Part shown: positions 24,419 to 32,023 of the stretch, one piece after another
Layout: every line of letters begins with the position of its first letter
Position numbering within the stretch: position 1 is the stretch's first letter
Assembly: GCA_027886885.1 (NCBI GenBank)
Contig: JAPCJP010000009.1
Span: forward strand, 3,298-60,572
Reading direction: 5' to 3'
Length of the DNA stretch: 57,275 nucleotides
Source: Nitrososphaerota archaeon
GTDB lineage: Archaea > Thermoproteota > Nitrososphaeria > Nitrososphaerales > Gagatemarchaeaceae
Made by a program: the position numbers and the translations under genes
The notes under the pieces: generated by a model
Told to the model about the DNA's origin: nothing
Database searches by the model: none
The model's input: only the letters and a program-made list of their open reading frames with translations

Positions 24419-25401
24419 TATTCCTCTACCAGCCTCAGGTATGCGTCCTCGAGCGTAGGCTCCCTGATGGACTTGTCGATTATGTTCACGTCTCCGGCCA
24501 ACCCCACTATGGTCGGGAGCACCTCGGTGGGAAACTCGGTCTGCACCCTTATGGACTGCCTCTCCGAGTCAAGGTCTGCGACCACCCGGGTCACGCCTCC
24601 GATCTTCTCAATCCTCTGGACGAAGTTCGCGTCGGCTCCATAGGTCTGCAGCTCGATGACAGAGATGTCCTTCGCCGACTTCTTCAGCCCAGCCGGGGTG
24701 TCCAGCGCGACTATCTTACCCCTGGAGATGACGGCGACCCTATCGCAGAGCTCGTCCGCCTCGAACATGTTGTGGGTGGTCAAGAATATCGATTTTCCGT
24801 CCTTCTTCATCCCTCTGACCATGTTCCTGATGTCCCTCGCTCCTCCAGGGTCGAGCCCGATGGTGGGCTCGTCGAGGAAGACCAGCTCCGGGTCGTGGAT
24901 CAGGGCTTTCGCGATGTGGAGCCTCTGCTTCATCCCCCTGGAGTACTTCTCCACCCGCTCGTTCTCCCTACCCTCCAGGCCGACCATCTCTATCATCTTC
25001 TTCACCCTCCCCGTTATCTCCGAGGGAGGGACTCCGTAGAGGTCCGCAAAGTACTTCAGGTTCTCCACTGCGGTGACTCGGTTGTAGAGCCCCCGCTCGC
25101 CGCCGAAGACGATCCCGATCCTTCTTCGGATTTCGTACATGTCCTTGTTGATGTCGAGGTCGAGGATCTTCGCGGAGCCGCTCGTCGGCGACAGAAGAGT
25201 GGTCAGTATCTTGATGGTGGTGGTCTTCCCTGCACCGTTGGGCCCAATCAGCCCGAACAACTCTCCCCTCGCCACCCGCAGGGATATGCCATCGAGCGCC
25301 GCGGTCACCTTCGTCGTCTTCTTGAGGAAGGACCTCGTGACATACTCTCTCCTAAGGTCCTTGACATCGACGGCGCTAGACCCCTCTCCTGCCTCTTGCA
25401 T
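24418..25401 (-). CDS. ABC-2 exporter ATPase (DrrA/CcmA-like)
   Basis: The 327-residue ATPase has Walker A GPNGAGKTT (about residues 53-61), a degenerate signature YSRGMKQRL in place of LSGGQ, Walker B LVFLDEPTIGLDPGG and H-loop LTTHNMFEAD. A C-terminal domain of about 100 residues follows, as in drug-export ATPases of the DrrA type. The R-G-M-K-Q-R signature is common in ABC-2 exporters. ATG 25401 lies about 30 bp from a minus-strand AGATTAACC box at 25428-25436. It is first in an operon with the two permeases and divergent from a nuclease gene. Confidence 0.88.
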   Translation of the reverse strand: MQEAGEGSSAVDVKDLRREYVTRSFLKKTTKVTAALDGISLRVARGELFGLIGPNGAGKTTTIKILTTLLSPTSGSAKILDLDINKDMYEIRRRIGIVFGGERGLYNRVTAVENLKYFADLYGVPPSEITGRVKKMIEMVGLEGRENERVEKYSRGMKQRLHIAKALIHDPELVFLDEPTIGLDPGGARDIRNMVRGMKKDGKSIFLTTHNMFEADELCDRVAVISRGKIVALDTPAGLKKSAKDISVIELQTYGADANFVQRIEKIGGVTRVVADLDSERQSIRVQTEFPTEVLPTIVGLAGDVNIIDKSIREPTLEDAYLRLVEE

Positions 25402-25452
25402 CCCAAGGGGGAGGGAGACTGCCGCGGGTTAATCTATTTTGGCGCCGGCTTG

Positions 25453-26058
25453 ATGCTTAAATCAGACCGCGAGCTTGAACGCCAAGAGCGACCATTGTAC
25501 GCAGACCCGTTCGCGCTGCTTGAGAGGAAGTGCGGCTCCCGCGCTAGGGTCACGGAGACCCTGGAGAGGTTCTCACTGGAGCTGGGCCTCCCCGGAGCCC
25601 CACAGACGAACGCCCTGGCCGCCCTTGCGTTGATCCGCCTGGGCCACGACAGCCAGAAGGTCGCCGCCCTGCTCGAGTGGAACGAGTTCGAAGACCTCTG
25701 CGCCAAGCTCTTCTCCTCCGCCGGCTACCGGGTCAAGAGGAACGTGGTCCTTACCAAACCGAGGAAACAGATAGACCTTCTCGCCACCTCCAGCCTCCTG
25801 AGCCTCTCCGTCGATTGCAAGCACTACTCCACTCACGTAGGCTATGGGACCTTGGCGCGGTTCGCAGAGGAGCAGGTCGAGAGGACGAAGCTGTACAAGC
25901 GGAAGAGGGACCACGCCGGTCCGATCCTCCCTCTCATCCTGACCCTGATAGAAGCGGGGACGACGGTGGTCGACGGGGTCCCGGTCGTCCCCATACTCAA
26001 GCTGAAGAGCTTCCTGGAATCCGTCAGCCCCTACGACGGCTTAGCCGTGGTGAAATAG
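25453..26058 (+). CDS. PD-(D/E)XK nuclease-like protein (Mrr/restriction endonuclease family)
   Basis: The product has about 201 residues. A helical N-terminal part of about 75 residues is followed by the nuclease core: NEFEDLCAKLFSSAGYRV (with Glu near 78-80), QIDLL (Asp near 108) and VDCKHY (Asp near 121, Lys near 123). This is the ID-x(n)-(D/E)xK pattern of Mrr-like restriction and archaeal repair nucleases. A GYGTLARFAEEQVERTK helix follows, as in these families. The open frame runs far upstream but only as the shadow of the ABC ATPase gene. ATG 25453 or TTG 25450 is the first sensible start, and TTG 25495 is possible. No methylase or specificity gene is adjacent, so a DNA-repair role is as likely as restriction. 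Confidence 0.68.
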   Translation: MLKSDRELERQERPLYADPFALLERKCGSRARVTETLERFSLELGLPGAPQTNALAALALIRLGHDSQKVAALLEWNEFEDLCAKLFSSAGYRVKRNVVLTKPRKQIDLLATSSLLSLSVDCKHYSTHVGYGTLARFAEEQVERTKLYKRKRDHAGPILPLILTLIEAGTTVVDGVPVVPILKLKSFLESVSPYDGLAVVK

Positions 26059-26148
26059 CGTCTCAGTCAAATGCCTTCTCGTCATGTTGATCTATTCCAT
26101 GTAACTCTGTTACTTCATTGACGCCAATCGCGGCGGCCGTGCCATAGG

Positions 26149-26154
26149 ATATTA
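26149..26154 (+). promoter_or_regulatory. TATA box for the DUF99 gene
   Basis: ATATTA lies 27 bp (centre to start) before the ATG at 26179, indicating a leaderless message. The 120-bp gap 26059-26178 contains nothing else I can identify. Confidence 0.55.
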
Positions 26155-26178
26155 AGGCTCGTAATCTGAAAATCGTCC

Positions 26179-26739
26179 ATGAAGCTCCATCCCAGCAAGC
26201 GGGCCATCAGGGCGCTGGGAGTGGCGGAGAGCTTCCGTAGCGGGGACCGCACGTCTGTCCTGGCCGGGGTGGTGATGAGGTCCGACGGGGTCGTCGACGG
26301 GTTCAGCTTCGGCGGAGCCACTGTCGAGGGCGACGATGGGACCAAGGCGATCCTCCGCCTCTACCGGAGTTTGAAGCGCGATGACGTCAATCTGATGCTC
26401 CTCTCCGGTTGTATCATCAGCCTCTACAACATCATCGACGTCGACGGGCTTTCCACCGAATCGGGGGTCCCCGTGGTTGCACTGACCTACAAGGAATCAT
26501 CGGGCCTCGAAGGGGCCATACGCCGTCACTTCGGGGACGGGGAAGACCGGATAGCCCAGTACAGAAAGCTCGGCCCGCGGACCCCCATGAAACTCCACAC
26601 CGGCTACAAGGTTTACGCCCGGCTGGCTGGAATCTCCGAGCCCGATGCGGGCCGCATCCTCGATTCGTTCACACTCCAGGGAGGCGTACCTGAACCCGTC
26701 CGGTTGGCAAGGCTCCTCGCCCGCGCCCGAAGAGCCTAG
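26179..26739 (+). CDS. DUF99 (UPF0215) protein, endonuclease V-like fold
   Basis: This 186-residue archaeal protein belongs to the DUF99 family: the N-terminal KRAIRALGVAESFR, GVVMRSDGVVDGFSFGGATVEGDDGTKAI and a central hydrophobic LMLLSGCIISLYNIIDV match its pattern. The family has an RNase H-like fold related to endonuclease V and is nearly universal in archaea, but its role is not settled. It is convergent with the Trm5 gene, whose stop overlaps by 4 bp. Confidence 0.75.
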   Translation: MKLHPSKRAIRALGVAESFRSGDRTSVLAGVVMRSDGVVDGFSFGGATVEGDDGTKAILRLYRSLKRDDVNLMLLSGCIISLYNIIDVDGLSTESGVPVVALTYKESSGLEGAIRRHFGDGEDRIAQYRKLGPRTPMKLHTGYKVYARLAGISEPDAGRILDSFTLQGGVPEPVRLARLLARARRA

Positions 26740-27566
26740 CGCCTGACGCGGATGTCCGCGACCAGCTCTACGTAGTGGGGCCCTATCTCCCTAACACGCC
26801 TGCTCGTGTAATCGCCACTCTCCCCAAGGATCTGGACGAGCTCGTCGTCGAGCGCGGCCTTGGCCTCGGTTGCGTCGGCTCCAGAGTGGTGCCTGTAGTA
26901 GTGAATCCAACCCCCGGGTTTTGCGAGCTCGAGCGCCTCGGGAAGGAACCTGTTAGACTGGGACGGGTGTGGCATGAGTACCCTGTCAAACCTCGTCTCC
27001 AGGAGCTCGGGCAGCCTCCTGGCGTCCTCGTTGTACATGTGCATGGCGGAGACGACCTTGTTCAGCCTGTTGTTCTCGACGTGGAGGTTGAACGCAGTCT
27101 CGTTCAGCTCGCAGCTCCACACCTCACCGTTGGACCGCTTGGCGACGGTTATCGAGTATGGTCCGACCCCCGCGAACATGTTCAGGACCTTCTCCCCCTC
27201 CCCGACCATGTCGGCGATCCGGAGCCGCTCGGTGGAGAGCCTGGGCGAGAAGTAGCACTTTTCCACGTCCACCATGAACCTGAGGCCGTTCTCCCTGTGC
27301 GTGGTGAGCGTCCGGTTCTCCCCGACCAGGAACCTGAGACGCCTCAAGCGGAAGTCCCCCTCCAGTCCACCCTCCTGGTCGAAGACCGCCTTCACGTTCT
27401 TCATCCCGGCCAGGATAGCGTTCCCCACGAGAGTACCCTGGTCTTTCACGGGTTCCGCCAGCTTCACGATGGCGATGTCTCCTATGATGTCTATCCCCGT
27501 CTCCACGGCACGGACCTGCTCCGGCTTCAGGGCGCCCTTCAGAGCGTCGCGCAGTAGCTTAGCCAA
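26736..27566 (-). CDS. trm5: tRNA (guanine-37-N1)-methyltransferase Trm5
   Basis: The 276-residue enzyme methylates G37 next to the anticodon, preventing frameshifting. It shows the SAM motif FAGVGPYS, the N(or M)PHP active loop as DRVLMPHPSQS, and the C-terminal REIGPHYVELVADIRV typical of Trm5. The N-terminal region (IDIIGDIAIVKL) corresponds to the D1 domain. Length is short for the family (about 270-340 residues) but complete. TTG start at 27566. It lies 15 bp downstream of the ABCE1 gene on the same strand, giving a translation-related operon. Confidence 0.88.
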   Translation of the reverse strand: MAKLLRDALKGALKPEQVRAVETGIDIIGDIAIVKLAEPVKDQGTLVGNAILAGMKNVKAVFDQEGGLEGDFRLRRLRFLVGENRTLTTHRENGLRFMVDVEKCYFSPRLSTERLRIADMVGEGEKVLNMFAGVGPYSITVAKRSNGEVWSCELNETAFNLHVENNRLNKVVSAMHMYNEDARRLPELLETRFDRVLMPHPSQSNRFLPEALELAKPGGWIHYYRHHSGADATEAKAALDDELVQILGESGDYTSRRVREIGPHYVELVADIRVRR

Positions 27567-27581
27567 AGACTCAATCCCGGG

Positions 27582-29393
27582 CTATTCTTCCGCGGGCTCC
27601 AGAGGCACGTTCTTGGAGACGTAGTAGTACTGTCCTTTCTGCTTCTGCTCGCGGTCGAGCTTGCCGTCCGGCTTGTTGACTCTGGGCCTACCGCTGTTGA
27701 TGTCCCTCCTGTAGGTCAGCCCGACCTCCTTCAGGAAGAGGTTCATCCCGTCCTCCTTGCCGAGGGGGGAGGTCGCCTCGCCGTCGATTCCGGGCTTCCC
27801 TGTGAACACGAGCATCCTGTCGGAGACGAGGTCGAGCAACTGGATGTCGTGGTCGATGACCATGGCGCTCTTGCCTACTGCCTTCACGAGCCTCCCGATG
27901 GCCTTGGCGATCACGAACCTGTCCTCGACGTCCACAAAGGCAGAGGGCTCGTCCAGCGCGTAGAGGTCCGCCTCCTGGGCGAAGGTCGATACGATGGCCA
28001 CCTTCTGCAGCTCGCCCCCGCTCAGCTCGCTCATGTTCCTCGCGAGGAGCTTCTCGATCCTGAGCGGCGTCGCCAAGGACGCCTGGAGGTTCGGCTCGTC
28101 GAACCCCTTGCCCACCCTCTCCGTGAAGAACTCCTGCACCGTCCCGGCGTAGTCAGCCTTCAGGTACTGAGGCTTGTAGGCTATCTTCGCGCCGATGTCC
28201 ACGCTGCCGCGGTCCGGCTTCTCCTGTCCGGCAAGGACCTTTAGGAAGGTGGTCTTCCCAAGCGCGTTGGCGCCGATGATTCCCAGCACGAGCCCCCTGG
28301 TAAGCTCTCCTCCGTGAGCCTTCAGCCTGAAGCCCGGGAACGACTTTTCGATGTCGGTGTAGCTCGCCACGACCTCCGTGGACTCCTGGCTCTCGACCGA
28401 GGTCGTGACCTCGAAGGTGACGGCCCTATCCCTGAACCGGATGTTCTCCTGGGGGAGCATCCCCTCGAGGAGGGCGTTGATGCCGGTTCGCGAAGGGTAC
28501 AAGGCCGAGACGACCCCATAGGCGCCCGGCTCTCCGTAGATTATCTGGACGTAGTCGCTGGCATAGTCGAGGAAGGTCATGTCGTGCTCGACGAGGAGCA
28601 CATACCGACCCTTTGCAGCTATGGACCTGATGAGGCGGGACACGGCGAGCCTCTGGTAGACGTCGTTGAACGATGAGGGCTCGTCGAAGAGGTAGATGTC
28701 CGCGTCCTTGAGCGCGGCGACGGCCACGGCAACCCTCTGCAGCTCTCCGCCGCTCAGCTCCGGGAGGAGCTTGTCCAGCGACTCTCCCAGCCCCAGGTCC
28801 CTGACGACGGCCTCGAAGCCGCCCGTCTCGTCGACCTTGCGTAGCAATGAGCGCACGTCCTTCTTCCAGACCTCCGGGAGCTTGTAGACCGCCTGAGGTT
28901 TGAGCGATACCCTGATGTCGCCCTGGGCCACCTTCTTGAAGTGGTCCTTGAGCTCCCTCCCGCTGAGATAATCCAGGAACTTCTCCCAGGTCGCCTCTTT
29001 CTCGTAGTCACCCAGGTTCGGGATGAGCTGCCCCGAGAGTATCTGGAGTGCTGTTGACTTTCCGATGCCGTTCCTGCCGACGAGCCCGACCACCTGCCCC
29101 TTGCGCGGGACCGGGAGCCTGTAGAGCCTGAAGGTGTTCATCCCGTACTGGTGGACCTTGTCCTTGGTGAGCTCCTCTCCCAGGTTGAGAATCGTGATGG
29201 CGTCGAAGGGGCAGACCTTGACGCATATGCCGCAACCGATGCACAGGGATTCGGAGATCTTGGCGAGCTTGTCCTCGCCGAGGATTATGCACTCCTCCCC
29301 GTTGATGTTCACTGGGCAGTCTTTGATGCACTCGAGGCCACACTTATCGGAGTGGCATAGGTCATCCTCGAGGACTGCTACCCTGTGGACCAA
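27582..29393 (-). CDS. Ribosome-recycling ATPase ABCE1 (RNase L inhibitor homologue)
   Basis: The 603-residue protein splits ribosomal subunits after termination. Its N-terminal domain carries eight cysteines for two 4Fe-4S clusters (CHSDKCGLECIKDCP and CIGCGICVKVCP). Two ABC domains follow, with Walker A motifs GRNGIGKST and GANALGKTT, signatures LSGGELQR and LSGGELQK, and Walker B DEPSSFNDV and DEPSAFVDV. This is the complete archaeal/eukaryotic arrangement at normal length. TTG start at 29393. It precedes trm5 by 15 bp and follows an unrelated membrane protein gene by 15 bp on the same strand. Confidence 0.97.
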   Translation of the reverse strand: MVHRVAVLEDDLCHSDKCGLECIKDCPVNINGEECIILGEDKLAKISESLCIGCGICVKVCPFDAITILNLGEELTKDKVHQYGMNTFRLYRLPVPRKGQVVGLVGRNGIGKSTALQILSGQLIPNLGDYEKEATWEKFLDYLSGRELKDHFKKVAQGDIRVSLKPQAVYKLPEVWKKDVRSLLRKVDETGGFEAVVRDLGLGESLDKLLPELSGGELQRVAVAVAALKDADIYLFDEPSSFNDVYQRLAVSRLIRSIAAKGRYVLLVEHDMTFLDYASDYVQIIYGEPGAYGVVSALYPSRTGINALLEGMLPQENIRFRDRAVTFEVTTSVESQESTEVVASYTDIEKSFPGFRLKAHGGELTRGLVLGIIGANALGKTTFLKVLAGQEKPDRGSVDIGAKIAYKPQYLKADYAGTVQEFFTERVGKGFDEPNLQASLATPLRIEKLLARNMSELSGGELQKVAIVSTFAQEADLYALDEPSAFVDVEDRFVIAKAIGRLVKAVGKSAMVIDHDIQLLDLVSDRMLVFTGKPGIDGEATSPLGKEDGMNLFLKEVGLTYRRDINSGRPRVNKPDGKLDREQKQKGQYYYVSKNVPLEPAEE

Positions 29394-29408
29394 GGAAAAG
29401 CCTCTCGT

Positions 29409-29951
29409 CTAAGAGTGGTCTCTAAGCTTTTTGGCTATGGGGCAGAAACTGCAAATGCCAGGGTCGCTCGAGAGCCCGAGGCTCTTGTAGCTGTACCTTC
29501 GCATCGTCTCCCCCCAGACCACGTCCTCGCTGGGCTCGCCGTGCAGGTGCATCGCCTCGTGCTCCTCGATGAGGGGCCGCAGACGGCAGGACTGGCAATG
29601 CTCCTTCACGAACGCTATCTTTTCCCTGGTCGAGTTGTAGATGATGAGGCCAGCGGTCCCCCCCATCAGCCACACGGCCAGGGCGATCCCAGCGACCCCC
29701 ACGGTCGTCATCAACAGGAGCGAGACGACCCCGGTGGCTGCCAGCAGGGCCACACCGATGACCTTGCCTTCTCGCCCGCTCGGATAGGAGAACCCGATGG
29801 CCCTCTTTGGAAGCGACGAGAAGAGCAGGGGCGGAAAGAGGAGTCTGAGCGCGTTGGAGAGCACGACCACCCTGACTCCCAAGAGTGGGCCTATGGCGCT
29901 TGAACTCCCCCACGCTTGGACATTGCTCATAGGCCTCGTCCTTTTCTGCAT
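29409..29951 (-). CDS. Membrane protein with two CxxC motifs, unknown function
   Basis: The 180-residue protein has hydrophobic segments near residues 20-45 and a long one near 63-106, then a cytoplasmic or external domain with CQSC (119-122), three histidines (131-137) and ICSFC (166-170). CxxC pairs plus histidines suggest a zinc or iron-sulfur site. I do not recognise the family. Start is 29951, with an internal ATG at 29930. It lies 15 bp upstream of the ABCE1 gene and 38 bp downstream of the surE stop. The position next to an iron-sulfur ATPase is suggestive only. Confidence 0.55.
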   Translation of the reverse strand: MQKRTRPMSNVQAWGSSSAIGPLLGVRVVVLSNALRLLFPPLLFSSLPKRAIGFSYPSGREGKVIGVALLAATGVVSLLLMTTVGVAGIALAVWLMGGTAGLIIYNSTREKIAFVKEHCQSCRLRPLIEEHEAMHLHGEPSEDVVWGETMRRYSYKSLGLSSDPGICSFCPIAKKLRDHS

Positions 29952-29989
29952 TTTCTTTCCTTCTGTAACATTATTCCCGTACTTTGTAT

Positions 29990-30823
29990 TTATGCGTGTG
30001 CACTATTTCGGCGCATCTTTTCTATCCTTTCGCTCACGCGCGCCTCGAACGACCTCATCTTCGAGTGGACCTTAGGGGTCAGGTCGAGGGAGAGCGGTGA
30101 TATCGAGATCGCTCTTTCCTTGTGGACAGCGTACACGTCAGAGCTCTTCCTGAAGGTGGGAAGCCTCGAGCCCCACATCCAGTAGTAGGGCCGTCCCCTC
30201 GGGTCCTTGCGTTCGATGACATAATCCTTGTACTTCCTCACTTCGATGGAGGTCAGCTTCAACTTCGTCGCCGGCCCCGTCTTCCAGGGAAAGTTCACGT
30301 TCAGCAGGTTCACACCTGGGGGGAGACCGTTGTCGAGGACCTCGAGTGCGATCTCAGCCGCGATCTGCGCGGGGATGGCGAAGTTCTCGTCCTTCAACCC
30401 GTGCACGAAGGTGACGGTGTCCGGCACCTCCATTGAGAACGCGACCGAGGGTATGCCCAGCAGCGCGGCCTCCATGGCCGCCGCCACCGTGCCCGAAGCA
30501 AGGATGTCCTGTATGGTCAGGTTCTCCCCGATGTTGATGCCAGAGACCACCATGTCCGGGTGCCTCGGGAGGATCCTGTTGACCCCCACCATCACGGAGT
30601 CGGCGGGGCTGCCCGAGACCGCGTAGCACTCTCGCTTCTGGATGGAGACCCTGTCGACGCGGAGAGGCCTGTGAAAGGTGAGGCTCATCCCGGCGGCGCT
30701 CTGCTGCCCCTCCGGCCCGATCACCACCGCCTTGGCGTGACCGCTCAGCGCATCCGCGAGAGCCACGATGCCGGGGCTGGTCACACCATCGTCGTTCGTG
30801 ACCATGATGAGGGGCTTCTTCAT
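29990..30823 (-). CDS. surE: 5'/3'-nucleotidase SurE
   Basis: The 277-residue metal-dependent phosphatase shows MVTNDDG (residues 7-13, metal-binding Asp pair), GPEGQQSAAG, AVSGSPADSV and VVSGINIGEN, all SurE hallmarks. SurE removes phosphate from nucleoside monophosphates and acts in stationary-phase or stress survival. Length is slightly above the usual 250-265 residues. Its ATG overlaps the end of the winged-helix regulator gene by 4 bp, so surE is probably in the regulator's operon. Confidence 0.93.
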   Translation of the reverse strand: MKKPLIMVTNDDGVTSPGIVALADALSGHAKAVVIGPEGQQSAAGMSLTFHRPLRVDRVSIQKRECYAVSGSPADSVMVGVNRILPRHPDMVVSGINIGENLTIQDILASGTVAAAMEAALLGIPSVAFSMEVPDTVTFVHGLKDENFAIPAQIAAEIALEVLDNGLPPGVNLLNVNFPWKTGPATKLKLTSIEVRKYKDYVIERKDPRGRPYYWMWGSRLPTFRKSSDVYAVHKERAISISPLSLDLTPKVHSKMRSFEARVSERIEKMRRNSAHA

Positions 30824-31449
30824 CTCGACGCGCTCCGTATCCTCTTCATGGCGTCCCTTATTGCGCCTTCCGGGTCAGCGCATCCGTACTGCTCCCTGAG
30901 TATTTGCCTCACCCTCTCGGGAGTGTCGTCGCCGAAGACGAGCCGTGCGACCTGCTCTTCCTCGTCCGTCAGCCCGAGCGAGCCGACGAGCGCCGCGATC
31001 CTCGACTCCGATTCCACGACTTCGTCGACCATCCTCGCGGTCCGCCTCGCTAGGTCGCGAACCCTCCTCCTCAGCATGAGCACATCCTGGGCGAGCTCAT
31101 CGAGGTCGCGGAGAGAGCTCTCGCCGGACCGGTACGCCAGTTTCGTGTCCGGTTCCCCGACCGTCCTCGGCCTTCCCATGGTCGCGACCAGCACGTCTCT
31201 CTGGGAGTAGTCGGCGACCTTCGGGCTTTCGATGAAATACAATTTCCTCTGCTTGAGGTATTTGCCGCGCTTCATCTTGCGCTCCCTCAGGAGCTTGGCT
31301 TCCTCCAACTTCTTCAGGTGCTTCAAGACACCCTGCACGGACATGCCCGTGACCTCGGCAAGCTCTCCCAACGTCCGGGGCCGCGTGGACAGGAGGCTCG
31401 CGATCGTAAGCCTTGCCCTCGAGCTCGCGATGACCTCTATCCTTACCAA
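30820..31449 (-). CDS. Winged-helix (ArsR-type) regulator, probable heat-shock repressor (Phr-like)
   Basis: The 209-residue protein has an N-terminal winged helix (residues 10-60; TLGELAEVTGMSVQGVLKHLKKLEEAKLL) followed by a basic wing and a helical, heptad-rich C-terminal part likely used for dimerisation. It is divergent from hsp20, which is followed by cdc48. In Pyrococcus the regulator Phr has about the same length and also controls hsp20 and an AAA ATPase gene, so a heat-shock repressor is a well-supported inference. TTG 31449 lies 27 bp from the palindromic TATA box TTTATAAA at 31473-31480, so its transcript is leaderless. Two abutting 15-bp palindromes between that box and hsp20 are candidate operators. 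surE follows, overlapping by 4 bp. Confidence 0.75.
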   Translation of the reverse strand: MVRIEVIASSRARLTIASLLSTRPRTLGELAEVTGMSVQGVLKHLKKLEEAKLLRERKMKRGKYLKQRKLYFIESPKVADYSQRDVLVATMGRPRTVGEPDTKLAYRSGESSLRDLDELAQDVLMLRRRVRDLARRTARMVDEVVESESRIAALVGSLGLTDEEEQVARLVFGDDTPERVRQILREQYGCADPEGAIRDAMKRIRSASR

Positions 31450-31472
31450 CAGACGCCCGAATTGGGAGAAAC

Positions 31473-31513
31473 TTTATAAATATTTAACCACCGGCTAATT
31501 AACCAGAGGTTAA
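31473..31513. promoter_or_regulatory. Shared TATA box and tandem operators between heat-shock regulator and hsp20
   Basis: TTTATAAA (31473-31480) can serve both directions: about 27 bp to the regulator's TTG at 31449 and to a start site near 31503 for hsp20. TTAACCACCGGCTAA (31484-31498) and TTAACCAGAGGTTAA (31499-31513) directly abut each other. The second is a perfect inverted repeat around AGA, the first has one mismatch, and the pair ends immediately before the hsp20 ATG. Confidence 0.72.
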
Positions 31514-32023
31514 ATGTCAGAAGATAAGCGAAGGGACCTCCGGGACATGCTCGACGAGCTTGACCATTTCTTCGACGATTTCGAGAGGAGCCTTGAGAAC
31601 GTCATAAGGTCCAGCGTGAACACCGGTCAGAAGGTCTTCTCGAGGCCCGTCGTCGCTGGCATGGCCATGGGGGTCGGACCCGAAGGAAAACCGACGATTC
31701 ACTTTTTCGGAGACAACCTCGTAGGCCCGAACGGTTTCAGGGCGCCGATCTACGAACAGGTCCTAGACGAGAAAGAGGGAAACCTGCGGTTGCTGGTGGA
31801 AATTCCGGGCGTCGAAAAGGAAGACGTGGAGATATCTGCTCTACCCCAGAAGGTCTCGCTCGGCGCTGAAAAGGGCGAGAGAAAGTACAAGATCGATGTG
31901 CCGCTCGAGCGCGAGATCGATCCGGACTCGGGGACCGCAACTCTAAAAAACGGACTGCTCGAAGTAATCTTCAAGTTTAGGGAGAAGACTAATAAGGGGT
32001 ATAGGAGCGTTAAAATTGTCTAA
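31514..32023 (+). CDS. hsp20: Small heat-shock protein, Hsp20/alpha-crystallin
   Basis: This 169-residue holdase has an N-terminal region of about 85 residues and an alpha-crystallin domain: LRLLVEIPGVEKEDVEISALPQ (about 92-113), KYKIDVPLE and the family-type TATLKNGLLEVIF near the end. The C-terminal extension with VKIV may supply the IxI/V-type anchor for oligomers. It binds unfolding proteins and likely hands them to other chaperones. ATG 31514 abuts the operator, and GAGGTT just before it is a weak ribosome-binding sequence. The last 8 bp overlap cdc48, so both are probably induced together. Confidence 0.93.
   Translation: MSEDKRRDLRDMLDELDHFFDDFERSLENVIRSSVNTGQKVFSRPVVAGMAMGVGPEGKPTIHFFGDNLVGPNGFRAPIYEQVLDEKEGNLRLLVEIPGVEKEDVEISALPQKVSLGAEKGERKYKIDVPLEREIDPDSGTATLKNGLLEVIFKFREKTNKGYRSVKIV

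Noticed and set aside
24772-25452. N-terminal extension of the nuclease frame
   Set aside because: It runs antisense through the ABC ATPase gene, and the sensible start lies near 25453.
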